The notes under the pieces are model-generated. The model was not told where the DNA came from and made no database searches. It saw only the letters and a list, made by a program, of their open reading frames with translations. From JALEFZ01 sp038527485 (GTDB lineage Bacteria > Bacteroidota > Bacteroidia > J057): a stretch of DNA of 64,000 nucleotides. The position numbers were made by a program, and so were the translations under genes. Position 1 is the first letter of the stretch; every line of letters begins with the position of its first letter. The stretch is from positions 1 to 64,000 of the forward strand of contig JBCBFT010000012.1 of NCBI GenBank assembly GCA_038527485.1, read 5' to 3'. This document shows positions 1 through 8,057 of the stretch, piece after piece.

Positions 1-237
1 CTCAAAGCTGAATCGCCCTGCTTCGAGGCGCTTATACCATAGCACAAATCCCCCCCTTTCCCAGACCAAGAGTTTCATCCGATCCTGCTTGCGATTGACA
101 AAGATGAAGGCTTCACCTGAGAGGGGATCACGGCCCATTTGATCGCGAACGATGCCCGAGAGGCCATCGAAGCCTTTGCGAAAGTCGACTACTTCGCGAT
201 ACAACCAGAAGTGATGGGCAGAACTGAGGGTAAGCAT
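1..237 (-). CDS. tnpB: IS66 family accessory protein TnpB (partial, runs off the left edge)
   Basis: The minus-strand frame starting at 237 encodes MLTLSSAHHFWLY, followed by REVVDFRKGFDGL, RDPLSGEAFIF and NRKQDRMKLLVW. These are the characteristic blocks of the IS66 Orf2/TnpB accessory protein (family length about 115 residues). Only the first 79 residues are inside the window. The start lies 4 nt after the tnpA-like stop, the usual IS66 arrangement of translationally coupled genes. TnpB is needed for transposition in this family, but its biochemical role is unclear. Confidence 0.9.
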   Translation of the reverse strand, partial: MLTLSSAHHFWLYREVVDFRKGFDGLSGIVRDQMGRDPLSGEAFIFVNRKQDRMKLLVWERGGFVLWYKRLEAGRFSFE

Positions 238-241
238 TAGA

Positions 242-544
242 TTAGGTTTGGACCGACTCCAACAAGCCTTGTAGATAGTCCAGAGGAGGAAGTATCTCAA
301 ACTCCAGGACCGTAGCACCCAAGTGCATACGAAGACTACCCCCAGAAGATTCAGCCTCGACTTGCACCGCAACGAAGCCTCCAGCATGGGACTGCCTAGA
401 AGATCCCAATTTGCTCAACCAGTAGCGAAGCTTGGGAAGGGAAATCCCCGACTGCGCACTATAAGCAGAAGCACTCAGGCCTGATGAACGATAAGCCGAC
501 ACCAAAGCCATACCTTCGGAAAGGGTAAAACGGGAGGTAGACAT
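242..544 (-). CDS. tnpA: IS66 family accessory protein TnpA-like (Orf1)
   Basis: A 100-residue protein beginning MSTSRFTLSEGMALV, with a short helix-turn-helix-like N-terminus (SGLSASAYSAQSGISLPKLRYW) followed by a beta-rich tail, as in the small first protein of IS66 elements. An upstream in-frame ATG at 643 is less likely because that extension would run across the terminal repeat at 591-610 and out of the element. It is followed immediately by tnpB. The family assignment rests on the tail, the HTH and the position before tnpB. Confidence 0.8.
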   Translation of the reverse strand: MSTSRFTLSEGMALVSAYRSSGLSASAYSAQSGISLPKLRYWLSKLGSSRQSHAGGFVAVQVEAESSGGSLRMHLGATVLEFEILPPLDYLQGLLESVQT

Positions 545-590
545 AGCACTTTTTCCCACAAGATCACAAAATCCCAACCAATATAACAGA

Positions 591-610
591 TGGAACCGCT
601 GGACGCTTAC
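591..610 (-). repeat. IS66 terminal inverted repeat
   Basis: The minus strand reads GTAAGCGTCCAGCGGTTCCA from the outer edge inwards. It lies between the start of the tnpA-like gene and a truncated host gene, as expected for an element end. Confidence 0.7.
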
Positions 611-611
611 G

Positions 612-1199
612 GTGAAGTTGCTATGCAAGACGGTCAAGAACACGGGCTATCTCGCCTGGACCGATCCTGATCACCCGTTGAATCATCGAGATTTAGGCGC
701 GCTGGGCAAAGAGATGCTAAGGGCGCTATTTATTGATTTGAAAGCATGTGCCCAGACCTTATTTCTCGCCCAAGAAGAATTGCTTACAACCTTGAATCTC
801 TGCTTAGTAGATACAAAGCAAGATGGTGTTTGGCATATTGTGGTGGGAGATGGATTCTCTGCGGTGGAGGGGAAAGTCATAGATTGGGATCAAAATAATA
901 AGCCCGACTATCTGGGATACCATCTAGGTGAATCTTTTGATTCATGGTTTGCAGAACAACAGCAAATAAGGCTATATGAAGGGGTGAAATCCTTCGCGAT
1001 CGCTAGCGACGGAGTAGATGCTTTTGAAAATTTGGACAAGCGTTCTAGAAATTTTCAGCAAGAAATTCCTTTTTATTTATTGCTTGATGAGGAGTTTTTA
1101 GCCCTTCCACGTATGCTGGAAAAGAAAATTGAACTGCTAGAAAATGATTTTGGAGAAATTGCGACAGATGATTTGGCGATTATTCGAATGAGATGGTAA
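612..1199 (+). pseudogene. PP2C-type protein phosphatase, 5' end removed by the IS66 insertion
   Basis: The frame opens directly after the IS66 terminal repeat and carries the central and C-terminal parts of a PP2C-like domain: VVGDGFSAVEG, FAIASDGVDAF near residues 128-138 (the PP2C lSDG core) and a terminal DDLAIIRM block resembling the metal-binding DD motif. The N-terminal part with the first metal-binding Asp (usually near GxxxNED) is missing. A GTG at 612 lies inside the presumed target duplication, so it is probably not the native start. I infer a host Ser/Thr phosphatase gene inactivated by transposition; a shortened product from GTG is possible but would lack a complete active site. 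The terminator at 1208 closes it. Confidence 0.7.
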
Positions 1200-1207
1200 T
1201 TTTTTTC

Positions 1208-1242
1208 ATGAGGCTTTCCGATCTGGATGGCCTCATTTTTTT
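1208..1242 (+). terminator. Rho-independent terminator after the PP2C remnant
   Basis: Stem ATGAGGC (1208-1214) pairs with GCCTCAT (1230-1236) across a 15-nt loop and is followed by a run of seven T. Confidence 0.8.
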
Positions 1243-1498
1243 ATTGGTACGAAACTTTTATTCAACTCATGATTCATGTTCTAAACTTGGAAAGCCCTAT
1301 TTTGACAGGTCTAGATCGGCAGAAAGTCAATGTTCAACGACCCTGCTTGATTGAAAAAATAGCTACAATATGAGAAAAACTTTCCTTATAGATGGAATTA
1401 TCTATGAGTTGATTCATAGGTGTTTAGCATCTAAACCCACTTTTTTATCGTATATTCAATAGAAGAAAATTCGGATTGTAAAATGTAAGCACAAACAA

Positions 1499-2245
1499 AT
1501 GGTTGGAGAGATGAAAAGTGGAACACCTGTACCAGAAGACTCAAAGAAGGAGACCTCTCCTCATACACAGCCCCCATCTGCTCCCGTCATCAAGATGGGG
1601 ACAAAGAATCGTATACTCGCATCGGCCATTACACTCTTCAATCAAGAAGGGGTGCACAGCGTCTCGATTCGCACCATTGCCCAAGAGGTTGGCATCAGCC
1701 CTGGGAACTTCTCCTATCACTTCAAGAATAAACAAGTCCTCATTCGATACTTCTACCACAACACTTATCAAGAGATTCATCATAAAATTGACCACGTCCT
1801 CCAACATGAGTCGGGTTTATTTCGCCTCAATAGAGTATTGGAAGAAATATTCGCTTTTACTGAGCAGTACCAATTTTTCTTTCGAGACATCGTAGATATA
1901 TTTCGCATGTGCCCAGATTTACGTCAGGCGTTTGTACAGGACTATGAGCAGTTCAAGGTCTACTATCTCAACATGTTTCGATATTTTGTACAGTCAGGAT
2001 GGATGAAGAAGCCTAGCGTCCCTGAAGAATGGAATAACTTGATGCACCATATTTGGACGGCCACTATTTTTGCCCCTGCTCATAGGGACATCCTACCTGA
2101 GGGAAGTAGCTTTCAGAAAAGTGACTATTCCATCGTACAGATCTGGTCCTTCATCAAACCCAGGATGACCGAAGAGGGCCTTGCTGCTTGGGAGAAAATG
2201 CATGCTGTGAATACAGTGGCCAAATCGCTTTCTCAATGGATTTAA
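1499..2245 (+). CDS. TetR/AcrR family transcriptional regulator
   Basis: A 248-residue protein. After a low-complexity N-terminal tail (about 30 residues rich in Pro, Ser and Lys) comes a TetR HTH at roughly residues 36-82, with the motif SIRTIAQEVGISPGNFSYHF and a following Lys/Tyr helix. The remaining 160 residues are an all-helical ligand/dimer domain without recognisable specificity. The ATG at 1499 and a second in-frame ATG at 1511 are both possible starts; the HTH is unaffected. The gene ends 14 bp before the convergent Crp/Fnr gene. It lies 0.8 kb upstream of the polyketide locus and could control it, but no operator was identified. Confidence 0.9.
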   Translation: MVGEMKSGTPVPEDSKKETSPHTQPPSAPVIKMGTKNRILASAITLFNQEGVHSVSIRTIAQEVGISPGNFSYHFKNKQVLIRYFYHNTYQEIHHKIDHVLQHESGLFRLNRVLEEIFAFTEQYQFFFRDIVDIFRMCPDLRQAFVQDYEQFKVYYLNMFRYFVQSGWMKKPSVPEEWNNLMHHIWTATIFAPAHRDILPEGSSFQKSDYSIVQIWSFIKPRMTEEGLAAWEKMHAVNTVAKSLSQWI

Positions 2246-2258
2246 TGCTAATGCTCAC

Positions 2259-2945
2259 TCAAGAAGACTGAATCGTAATACGATTTCGACCAGTCAGAAT
2301 TTTTCCACTTATTTCTAGCTTACGCAACAAGCGTGAAATCACCTCTCGTGAAGATCCTAGATCCATAGCAATCTGCTGATGGGTCGTATGCAGTTCACGC
2401 GCTCCCGTGATGTGACTTTTTTCCTGAAGATAATGTGCCAGTCGGTCTTCTAGCTTCCAAAATACAAATTGCTCTACTGTCTGTAGTAAGTCGAGATACC
2501 TTTTGTGATATACTTGGAGAAGGAAATTTCCCAAGGAAGGATACTTGTGCATCCAGCGAGAAAGATGATCTGCAGGAATCAATAACAACTCCGACTCCGT
2601 CTCTGTCAAGGCAGCGACTTCGCTCTGCGTGCTTCGAATACAAGCCGCAAATGACATGATGCAGCTTTCGCCTGGACGGATATAATAGAGAAGCAGCTCT
2701 TTGTCCTCATGCCTGATGAACACCCTGACATTACCAGAAAGAACCAAGGGGAAACTGCCTACATATGCACCTTCATCTAGGATGAGTGTTTGACTAGGGA
2801 CAGACATGTGCTTGGCATGGGTTTTCATTTCCGTAAGAAGCTCTGGCTCTATGAAGGGAATGTTTCTCTTGAGTACAGCTGTCAGGTCCATAAGATCATC
2901 GAAGATTGGGGATTCCTCATTCAACATAAGCATTTCCATATACAT
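2259..2945 (-). CDS. Crp/Fnr family transcriptional regulator
   Basis: A 228-residue protein with an N-terminal cyclic-nucleotide-binding-like beta-barrel (about residues 45-150: LILDEGAYVGSFPLVLSGNVRVF, then a glycine-rich PGESCIM turn) and a C-terminal winged HTH (about 165-225; core HQQIAMDLGSSREVISRLL). There is no N-terminal cysteine cluster, so it is not an FNR-type iron-sulfur sensor, and the PGESC loop lacks the classical cAMP-binding RxS pattern, so the ligand is unknown. It is divergent from the flavoprotein gene at 3059, with about 110 bp between the starts, so a regulatory link to the polyketide locus is plausible but inferred. Confidence 0.9.
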   Translation of the reverse strand: MYMEMLMLNEESPIFDDLMDLTAVLKRNIPFIEPELLTEMKTHAKHMSVPSQTLILDEGAYVGSFPLVLSGNVRVFIRHEDKELLLYYIRPGESCIMSFAACIRSTQSEVAALTETESELLLIPADHLSRWMHKYPSLGNFLLQVYHKRYLDLLQTVEQFVFWKLEDRLAHYLQEKSHITGARELHTTHQQIAMDLGSSREVISRLLRKLEISGKILTGRNRITIQSS

Positions 2946-3058
2946 TTCATGAGATGTATAGACTTTTATTTTTACTTCTTAGTGACACCGAAATTCATAG
3001 CTAGAATATGTGCGTGTACGCGCATTTTTCTCCATATTCCCACAAATAGGAGAGATCT

Positions 3059-4180
3059 ATGGCTCATTCAGAAATATTGATCATTGGGGGAGGCTTATCT
3101 GGCCTGATCAACGCCATTCTTTTGCGCAAAGCAGGCTTTGAAGTGCGTTTATTAGAAAAAAAACGATACCCTTTCCACCGGGTATGTGGTGAATATATTT
3201 CCAACGAAGTCATCCCTTTTCTGCAAGCACACGATTTGTACCCTGATCATTTGGCCCCTCCTGAGATTACCAAATTCCAACTTACCTCTGTCTCAGGACG
3301 TGCGGCACATATGGATTTGGATTTGGGCGCCTTTGGCGTGAGCCGCTATGCACTGGATGCTTATTGGGTCGAAAAGGCCAAAGCCTTGGGCGTAGTCATT
3401 CAAGAGGGGACGACCGTGAGTGAAGTGGCGTTTAAGGAGGATACATTTCGGATCAAAAGCCGGAAAGGAGATAGCTACGAAGCAGACTGGGTGATTGGAG
3501 CCTTCGGAAAACGGTCGATTGTCGATAAGCATCTCAACCGCGAATTTATGACGCGCCGTTCCCCCTACATTGGAGTGAAGTATCATTTGTATATAGACGA
3601 GCCAGAGGATCAGATTGCCTTACACAACTTTGCGGGAGGATACTGTGGCATTAGCCAGATAGAAGAAGGTAAATACAATCTATGCTACCTAAGCCACAGG
3701 GACAACCTACGTGAGCACGGGAACATCGAACAAATGGAGGCCGCCATCCTCCATCAAAATCCCTACCTAAAACGGATATTTCATGAGGGGGAATTCTTAT
3801 GGGAAAAGCCCGAGGTGATCAATGAAATCAGTTTTGAACCCAAAAAAGCAGTAGAGCAGCATGTATTGATGAGCGGAGATGCCGCAGGTTTGATTACGCC
3901 ATTGTGTGGAAATGGAATGGCACTCGCGATTCACAGCGCCAAGATCCTCTCAGAAACCCTGATCCAATATGGCCAATCAGGTACAAGTAACCGTCTGCAG
4001 GTGGAAGAGGTATACACCCAAGCATGGAATGGATTGTTTAGTCGAAGACTCTGGGCAGGAAGGCAAATCCAACGATTATTTGGCAGTCCAAGACTGAGTG
4101 ATTGGGCCGTGGACATCGCACGAAATGTAGGACCTGTAGCCAACTTTCTCATGAAAAATACGCATGGACAGCCATTCTAA
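3059..4180 (+). CDS. NAD(P)/FAD-dependent oxidoreductase (geranylgeranyl-reductase/hydroxylase-like flavoprotein)
   Basis: A 373-residue class A flavoprotein. The FAD dinucleotide-binding motif GGGLSGL is at residues 10-16, followed by an acidic strand end (LLEKKRYPFHRVCGEYIS). The second FAD motif, GDAAGLITPLCGNGM, begins at D274. The CGEYIS block and length fit the FixC/geranylgeranyl-reductase-like hydroxylase group. The start is supported by AGGAGA about 8 nt upstream. It lies next to UbiA, type III PKS and methyltransferase genes, so its likely role is hydroxylation or reduction of a polyketide-derived phenolic or prenylated product, similar in position to SrsC of Streptomyces. The substrate is inferred only. 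Confidence 0.85.
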   Translation: MAHSEILIIGGGLSGLINAILLRKAGFEVRLLEKKRYPFHRVCGEYISNEVIPFLQAHDLYPDHLAPPEITKFQLTSVSGRAAHMDLDLGAFGVSRYALDAYWVEKAKALGVVIQEGTTVSEVAFKEDTFRIKSRKGDSYEADWVIGAFGKRSIVDKHLNREFMTRRSPYIGVKYHLYIDEPEDQIALHNFAGGYCGISQIEEGKYNLCYLSHRDNLREHGNIEQMEAAILHQNPYLKRIFHEGEFLWEKPEVINEISFEPKKAVEQHVLMSGDAAGLITPLCGNGMALAIHSAKILSETLIQYGQSGTSNRLQVEEVYTQAWNGLFSRRLWAGRQIQRLFGSPRLSDWAVDIARNVGPVANFLMKNTHGQPF

Positions 4181-4339
4181 GACCCTGCTTGAAATAATGA
4201 ACATCAAGCTAAAAAGCAGAGATTTTAGGTTCTGACGAAAGCCATTTTGTGAGATTTAGTGGGACTAAATAGATCAAATAGAGGGAGTTCAGATTTTGAA
4301 AGCGCCAACTTTTCGCAGATTTGAGGTTTCAAATATGGT

Positions 4340-5218
4340 CTAAGCCAATCGCAACAAGCTAAAGGCGGCCATTCCACTAAAAAATAGGTTAAACATCAAA
4401 CTAGAGAGTAGGTTGAGCTGCATGGTATGCGTAAAATCAGCCTTCTGTACGTTTTGCCTGACTTTGAAATACCAGTTGGTGAAAAAGATCAGGACAGGCG
4501 TCAGGACACCTAAGAAGATAAAAGCGGTAGTCCACGTGTAGTATTGGACAAAGTAGTACACAAATCCTCCTGAAGCGACGGCAAAAGCTGCGGCAGTAAA
4601 ATGGAAGGTGCCCAATATCCCCAGTTTCCGACTGATAGTCTCGTCGCCCCTGCGCCCATCTTCTTCATGTTGGTAGACTTGCGTCATAGGGTAGGAGCCA
4701 AACAAAAGGACCGTGCTGAGAATTGCGGGAATTTGAATTTCCCAGCCTCCCAACGCATTCCATCCTTCATCGTGCATTCCCATATAGGCCATGAGAAAGG
4801 TAAAATACCCTTGAAAGATCCCTGCAGCGAGCCATCCGATGTAGGGCATTTTTTTCAAGCGTACTGAGGGATGGCTGTAAGCCTTGGAGACCATGCCATA
4901 GACAAACAACATGAGGGCAAACTCCCAGTTGATCAAAAGCCCCCAAACCAAAGCGACCACATCCATGATCAAAGCCACACGATACAGCTCTAGTGATACT
5001 TTGGGAGGGTGCTTGAGACCTCCTATACTTTCTTCATCCTTATCAAAGTAAGAGTTATATCCGTTGCTGGCGGGATATAAGAGAAAGTGAAGGATAACGA
5101 AAGTTGAAACCAATAACCACCACTCTGTATAGGGCTTGATGCTCCAGGCAAATAGAAACACTGGAAGGAGAAAAAAGGAGAAAGGGATCCGAAGGTGGAG
5201 TAGGGTGGCACGTTTCAT
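4340..5218 (-). CDS. UbiA family prenyltransferase
   Basis: A 292-residue polytopic membrane protein with about eight hydrophobic segments. The first UbiA Asp-rich motif is present as NGYNSYFDKDEES (about residues 52-64), followed by a Lys/Pro loop; the second is HEEDGRRGDETISRKLG (about 184-200). The start at 5218 (MKRATLLHLRIPF) is preferred over the ATG at 5287, since the extra 23 residues look unlike a leader and the first membrane segment follows directly. UbiA proteins attach prenyl chains to aromatic acceptors using Mg-bound polyprenyl diphosphate. Its place between the flavoprotein and type III PKS genes, on the opposite strand, suggests a polyketide-derived phenol as acceptor (inference). 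Confidence 0.9.
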   Translation of the reverse strand: MKRATLLHLRIPFSFFLLPVFLFAWSIKPYTEWWLLVSTFVILHFLLYPASNGYNSYFDKDEESIGGLKHPPKVSLELYRVALIMDVVALVWGLLINWEFALMLFVYGMVSKAYSHPSVRLKKMPYIGWLAAGIFQGYFTFLMAYMGMHDEGWNALGGWEIQIPAILSTVLLFGSYPMTQVYQHEEDGRRGDETISRKLGILGTFHFTAAAFAVASGGFVYYFVQYYTWTTAFIFLGVLTPVLIFFTNWYFKVRQNVQKADFTHTMQLNLLSSLMFNLFFSGMAAFSLLRLA

Positions 5219-5440
5219 AGGGCAGATTAAGGCATATATCGAACTTCTTTCATAATTTAAAAGAAAAATACGGGGATCACTGCACAAGATTCGCTTTTGG
5301 GAAAAATATTTTTCCTTGAATAAAAATAAAGTAAAATGTTGCCCAGTTTACACCCTTACAACGTTTTGCATCCTTTTTTGACCTTCTGGAATCTATATGT
5401 AGGGAGATAATTGTGCCCTTTCCCTTGTAATTAACAGGTC

Positions 5441-6550
5441 TTGTCTATGCCAGTATACATCAATCATATAGGGACAGCCAATCCCGAAAATAAGATCCTC
5501 CAACAGAAAATTGGGGAATTCATGGCTCGCGTACAGGGCATGGATGACAACGAGCGGAGACAATTGAAGGTCTTGTATCGTGCGAGTGGGATTAAGAGCC
5601 GGTACACCGTACTGAAGGATTATGCACGTGAGCATGGAGAGTTTGACTTTTATGCCAATACGCCTGACATGGAGCCTTTTCCTTCGGTCGGTAGCCGTAT
5701 GCGGATCTACGAAAAAGAAGCCTTAGATCTTTCGATTCGCAGTATCCAAAATACTGTTCCTGAAGATTTTAACTATCAAGAGGTGACCCACTTGGTGACG
5801 GTTTCTTGTACGGGCATGTATGCCCCAGGACTCGACATCGAACTGGTTGAAAAGCTGGGACTTGCAACGCATGTGAAGCGTACCGCCATCTGTTTCATGG
5901 GATGCTACGCGGCCTTCAATGCATTGAAAACGGCCTATCAGATATGTCATGCAGAACCCAACGCGAAGGTCTTAGTGGTGTGTGTAGAGCTGTGTACGCT
6001 GCATTTCCAGAGAGAAAAGGATGACGATAATCTGCTCGCCAATGCTTTGTTTGGGGATGGAGCTGCTTCTCTGCTCGTGAGTGGAGAAATGACAGAAGGA
6101 ATCAACCTTTCGCTAGATAATTTCTACAATGACCTGGCTTTTCAAGGAAAAAAGGAGATGGCGTGGCACATCCATGATTCAGGTTTTCAAATGCGCCTGA
6201 CGTCCATGGTGCCTACCATTATCCAGGACGGCATTAGCCAACTCACCCAAAACCTCCTTTCATTTCTCCAAATGACTTTACGGGATATCTCTTTTTATGC
6301 CATTCATCCAGGGGGGAAACGCATCCTGAAGGTGATAGAAGAGGTGCTAGGACTGTCGACTGATGACAATCGCTATGCTTATGAAGTGATGCGAGAATAC
6401 GGCAATATGTCTTCTCCTACTGTTCTTTTTGTGCTCAAGGAAATGCTCAGAGATTTGGGACCTAAAGATGAAGGAAAGTCGGTCCTAAGTTTTGCCTTTG
6501 GGCCAGGACTCACACTCGAAAGTATGCTCTTGACCATTCATCACCGCTAA
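5441..6550 (+). CDS. Type III polyketide synthase (chalcone/stilbene synthase-like)
   Basis: A 369-residue homodimeric-type thiolase-fold enzyme. The Cys-His-Asn triad is intact: C155 in ICFMGCYAAF, H289 in YAIHPGGKRI and N322 in REYGNMSSPT. The C-terminal GFGPG-like loop is present as FAFGPGLTLE. Such enzymes condense malonyl-CoA units on an acyl-CoA starter to give resorcinols, pyrones or phloroglucinols. It is followed after 12 nt by a methyltransferase gene and then a DUF5995 gene, evidently one transcription unit. Starter and cyclisation mode cannot be read from the sequence; bacterial homologues in similar settings make long-chain alkylresorcinols or alkylpyrones. Confidence 0.93.
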   Translation: MSMPVYINHIGTANPENKILQQKIGEFMARVQGMDDNERRQLKVLYRASGIKSRYTVLKDYAREHGEFDFYANTPDMEPFPSVGSRMRIYEKEALDLSIRSIQNTVPEDFNYQEVTHLVTVSCTGMYAPGLDIELVEKLGLATHVKRTAICFMGCYAAFNALKTAYQICHAEPNAKVLVVCVELCTLHFQREKDDDNLLANALFGDGAASLLVSGEMTEGINLSLDNFYNDLAFQGKKEMAWHIHDSGFQMRLTSMVPTIIQDGISQLTQNLLSFLQMTLRDISFYAIHPGGKRILKVIEEVLGLSTDDNRYAYEVMREYGNMSSPTVLFVLKEMLRDLGPKDEGKSVLSFAFGPGLTLESMLLTIHHR

Positions 6551-6562
6551 CCCCTCGCTTAC

Positions 6563-7261
6563 ATGCTGGAAAACCGATCGACACAAGCTGAAATCATGGA
6601 TGATCTCTCCTGCGAAGGGGAGGTCGTGAGCCAGACGCTACGCGAACTCAATACCATCAATCGCTTTTTAGGAGGAAATCACCTGAGCATTCAGGGCTTG
6701 GAAGAATTGACCAAGGGAAAGGAAAGCCAAATCTTTACCGTAGCAGATTTGGGTTGCGGAGGAGGGGATATTTTGATCAAAATGGCCAAGTGGGCCAGGA
6801 AGAAAGGTATTGATATGCAATTTGTAGGGGTGGATGCCAATCCCTACATCACCGATTATGCCCAAGCGCGCTGCAAGGACTATCCTGAGATCTCGTTCCA
6901 GACGCTCAACGTTTTTGAGTCTGCTTTTACCCAGCAGCAATTTGACATCATCCACAGTAGCTTATTTACCCATCACTTCGATGATCAAGCACTGGCGCAG
7001 TTGGTGGCACAATTTGGCCGTCAGGCCAGGGTAGGTTGGATCATCAATGATCTCCATAGGCACTGGTTGGCCTATTACAGCATCATGGTCCTGACGCGGA
7101 TTTTCTCACGCTCCAAAATGGTGCAGTTTGACTCGGTGGTGAGCGTTGCAAGAGGATTCAAAAGAAAAGATTGGGTCCAGTTATTCCATCAACTCCAATT
7201 GAACCCGACGTCCATTCGCTGGAAGTGGGCCTTCCGCTGGAAGATCGTTTATGCTATTTAG
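6563..7261 (+). CDS. Class I SAM-dependent methyltransferase of the polyketide locus
   Basis: A 232-residue Rossmann methyltransferase. The SAM-binding motif I is VADLGCGGGD (about residues 60-69), with the acidic motif II VGVDANPY about 30 residues later and HSSLFTHHF as the post-II region. It begins 12 nt after the type III PKS stop and ends 12 nt before the DUF5995 gene, so the three are probably cotranscribed. By analogy with BpsB/SrsB-type partners of type III PKS, it may methylate the polyketide phenol or pyrone. The C-terminus (AFRWKIVYAI) is short and basic. Confidence 0.85.
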   Translation: MLENRSTQAEIMDDLSCEGEVVSQTLRELNTINRFLGGNHLSIQGLEELTKGKESQIFTVADLGCGGGDILIKMAKWARKKGIDMQFVGVDANPYITDYAQARCKDYPEISFQTLNVFESAFTQQQFDIIHSSLFTHHFDDQALAQLVAQFGRQARVGWIINDLHRHWLAYYSIMVLTRIFSRSKMVQFDSVVSVARGFKRKDWVQLFHQLQLNPTSIRWKWAFRWKIVYAI

Positions 7262-7273
7262 TATCCCTCATAC

Positions 7274-8044
7274 ATGGAAGCACCTCAGATCCGACCTCAA
7301 GTTCAAACCATACAAGAAGTGATCGACCAGTTAGGCACGATCATCGACTGGGCTTACCGTGAGGAAAGTACAGTTGCTTTCTTTCCCTGTCTCTATCGTA
7401 GAGTGACGATCCAAATAGCTGAGGGAATCAAAGCGGGTGCATTTGAGGACAATCCCAGGATGGAACGTTTGGATGTGGCCTTTGCCAATCGATATTTTGA
7501 AGCGTTTTCTCAATATTATGTAGGTTTGCCCACTACACATGCTTGGCGTATCGCCTTTGAAGCGCATGATGTATCTCATCCTTTGATCATCCAACATCTG
7601 GTGTTAGGCATCAATGCCCACATCAATCTGGACTTGGGGATCGCAGCAGCAGACATGCTTCCAGGAGAGCAGATCATGGCTTTGGAGCAAGACTTCATCA
7701 CGATCAATGAGATCCTGGAGAAGATGACACATGAAATCCAACGAGATGTTAATAGATTGTCTCCTGCTTTTAGAATACTCGACGGGTTGGCTGGGAAGAA
7801 GGACGAGTACCTCGCTTTTTTTTGTCTAAAAAGTGCGAGAGAATACGCATGGGCGATTGCCAAGCGATTTGCTTATCTGACGGAGGAGGAACGATCCATA
7901 GCTTTTCCTAAAGTCGATCAACAAGCAGCTGAGATAGGGGAGATGGTTCTTCATCCACCTAGCAGCGTATTTCGTTTAGGGATTTCCCTCATCAAACTTT
8001 TAGAGCGACGAAAAATATCTAGGATTATTGAAAAGCTAAAATAG
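7274..8044 (+). CDS. DUF5995 family protein, last gene of the polyketide operon
   Basis: A 256-residue, mainly helical soluble protein without a signal peptide. The block LVLGINAHINLDLGIA (about residues 114-129), with two histidine-containing segments before it (EAHDVSHPLIIQHL), is characteristic of DUF5995 proteins, which have no assigned reaction. The conserved His/Asp/Asn cluster could bind a metal, but this is inference. It follows the methyltransferase by 12 nt, and its regular presence behind a type III PKS would suggest tailoring or transport of the lipid product. The downstream neighbour is convergent. Confidence 0.65.
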   Translation: MEAPQIRPQVQTIQEVIDQLGTIIDWAYREESTVAFFPCLYRRVTIQIAEGIKAGAFEDNPRMERLDVAFANRYFEAFSQYYVGLPTTHAWRIAFEAHDVSHPLIIQHLVLGINAHINLDLGIAAADMLPGEQIMALEQDFITINEILEKMTHEIQRDVNRLSPAFRILDGLAGKKDEYLAFFCLKSAREYAWAIAKRFAYLTEEERSIAFPKVDQQAAEIGEMVLHPPSSVFRLGISLIKLLERRKISRIIEKLK

Positions 8045-8057
8045 CGGGTAGGAAAAC

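Larger units (their letters stand above)
1..610 (-). mobile_element. IS66-family insertion sequence, right end (rest lies left of the window)
   Basis: Two IS66-type accessory genes run leftwards, tnpA-like then tnpB. Beyond the tnpA-like gene lies an apparent terminal inverted repeat: read on the minus strand from 610 it begins GTAAGCGTCCAGCGGTTCCA, and IS66 elements typically begin with GTAA. Right after it, at 611, an unrelated PP2C-type reading frame begins in mid-domain, which marks the insertion point. IS66 elements usually duplicate 8 bp, so 611-618 (GGTGAAGT) would be one copy. The other copy and the transposase tnpC would lie outside the window, so the duplication cannot be confirmed here. 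Confidence 0.8.

Noticed and set aside
1499..2945. TetR plus Crp/Fnr pair considered as a regulatory switch like phage repressor genes
   Set aside because: They are convergent, not divergent, and have no integrase or phage genes nearby.
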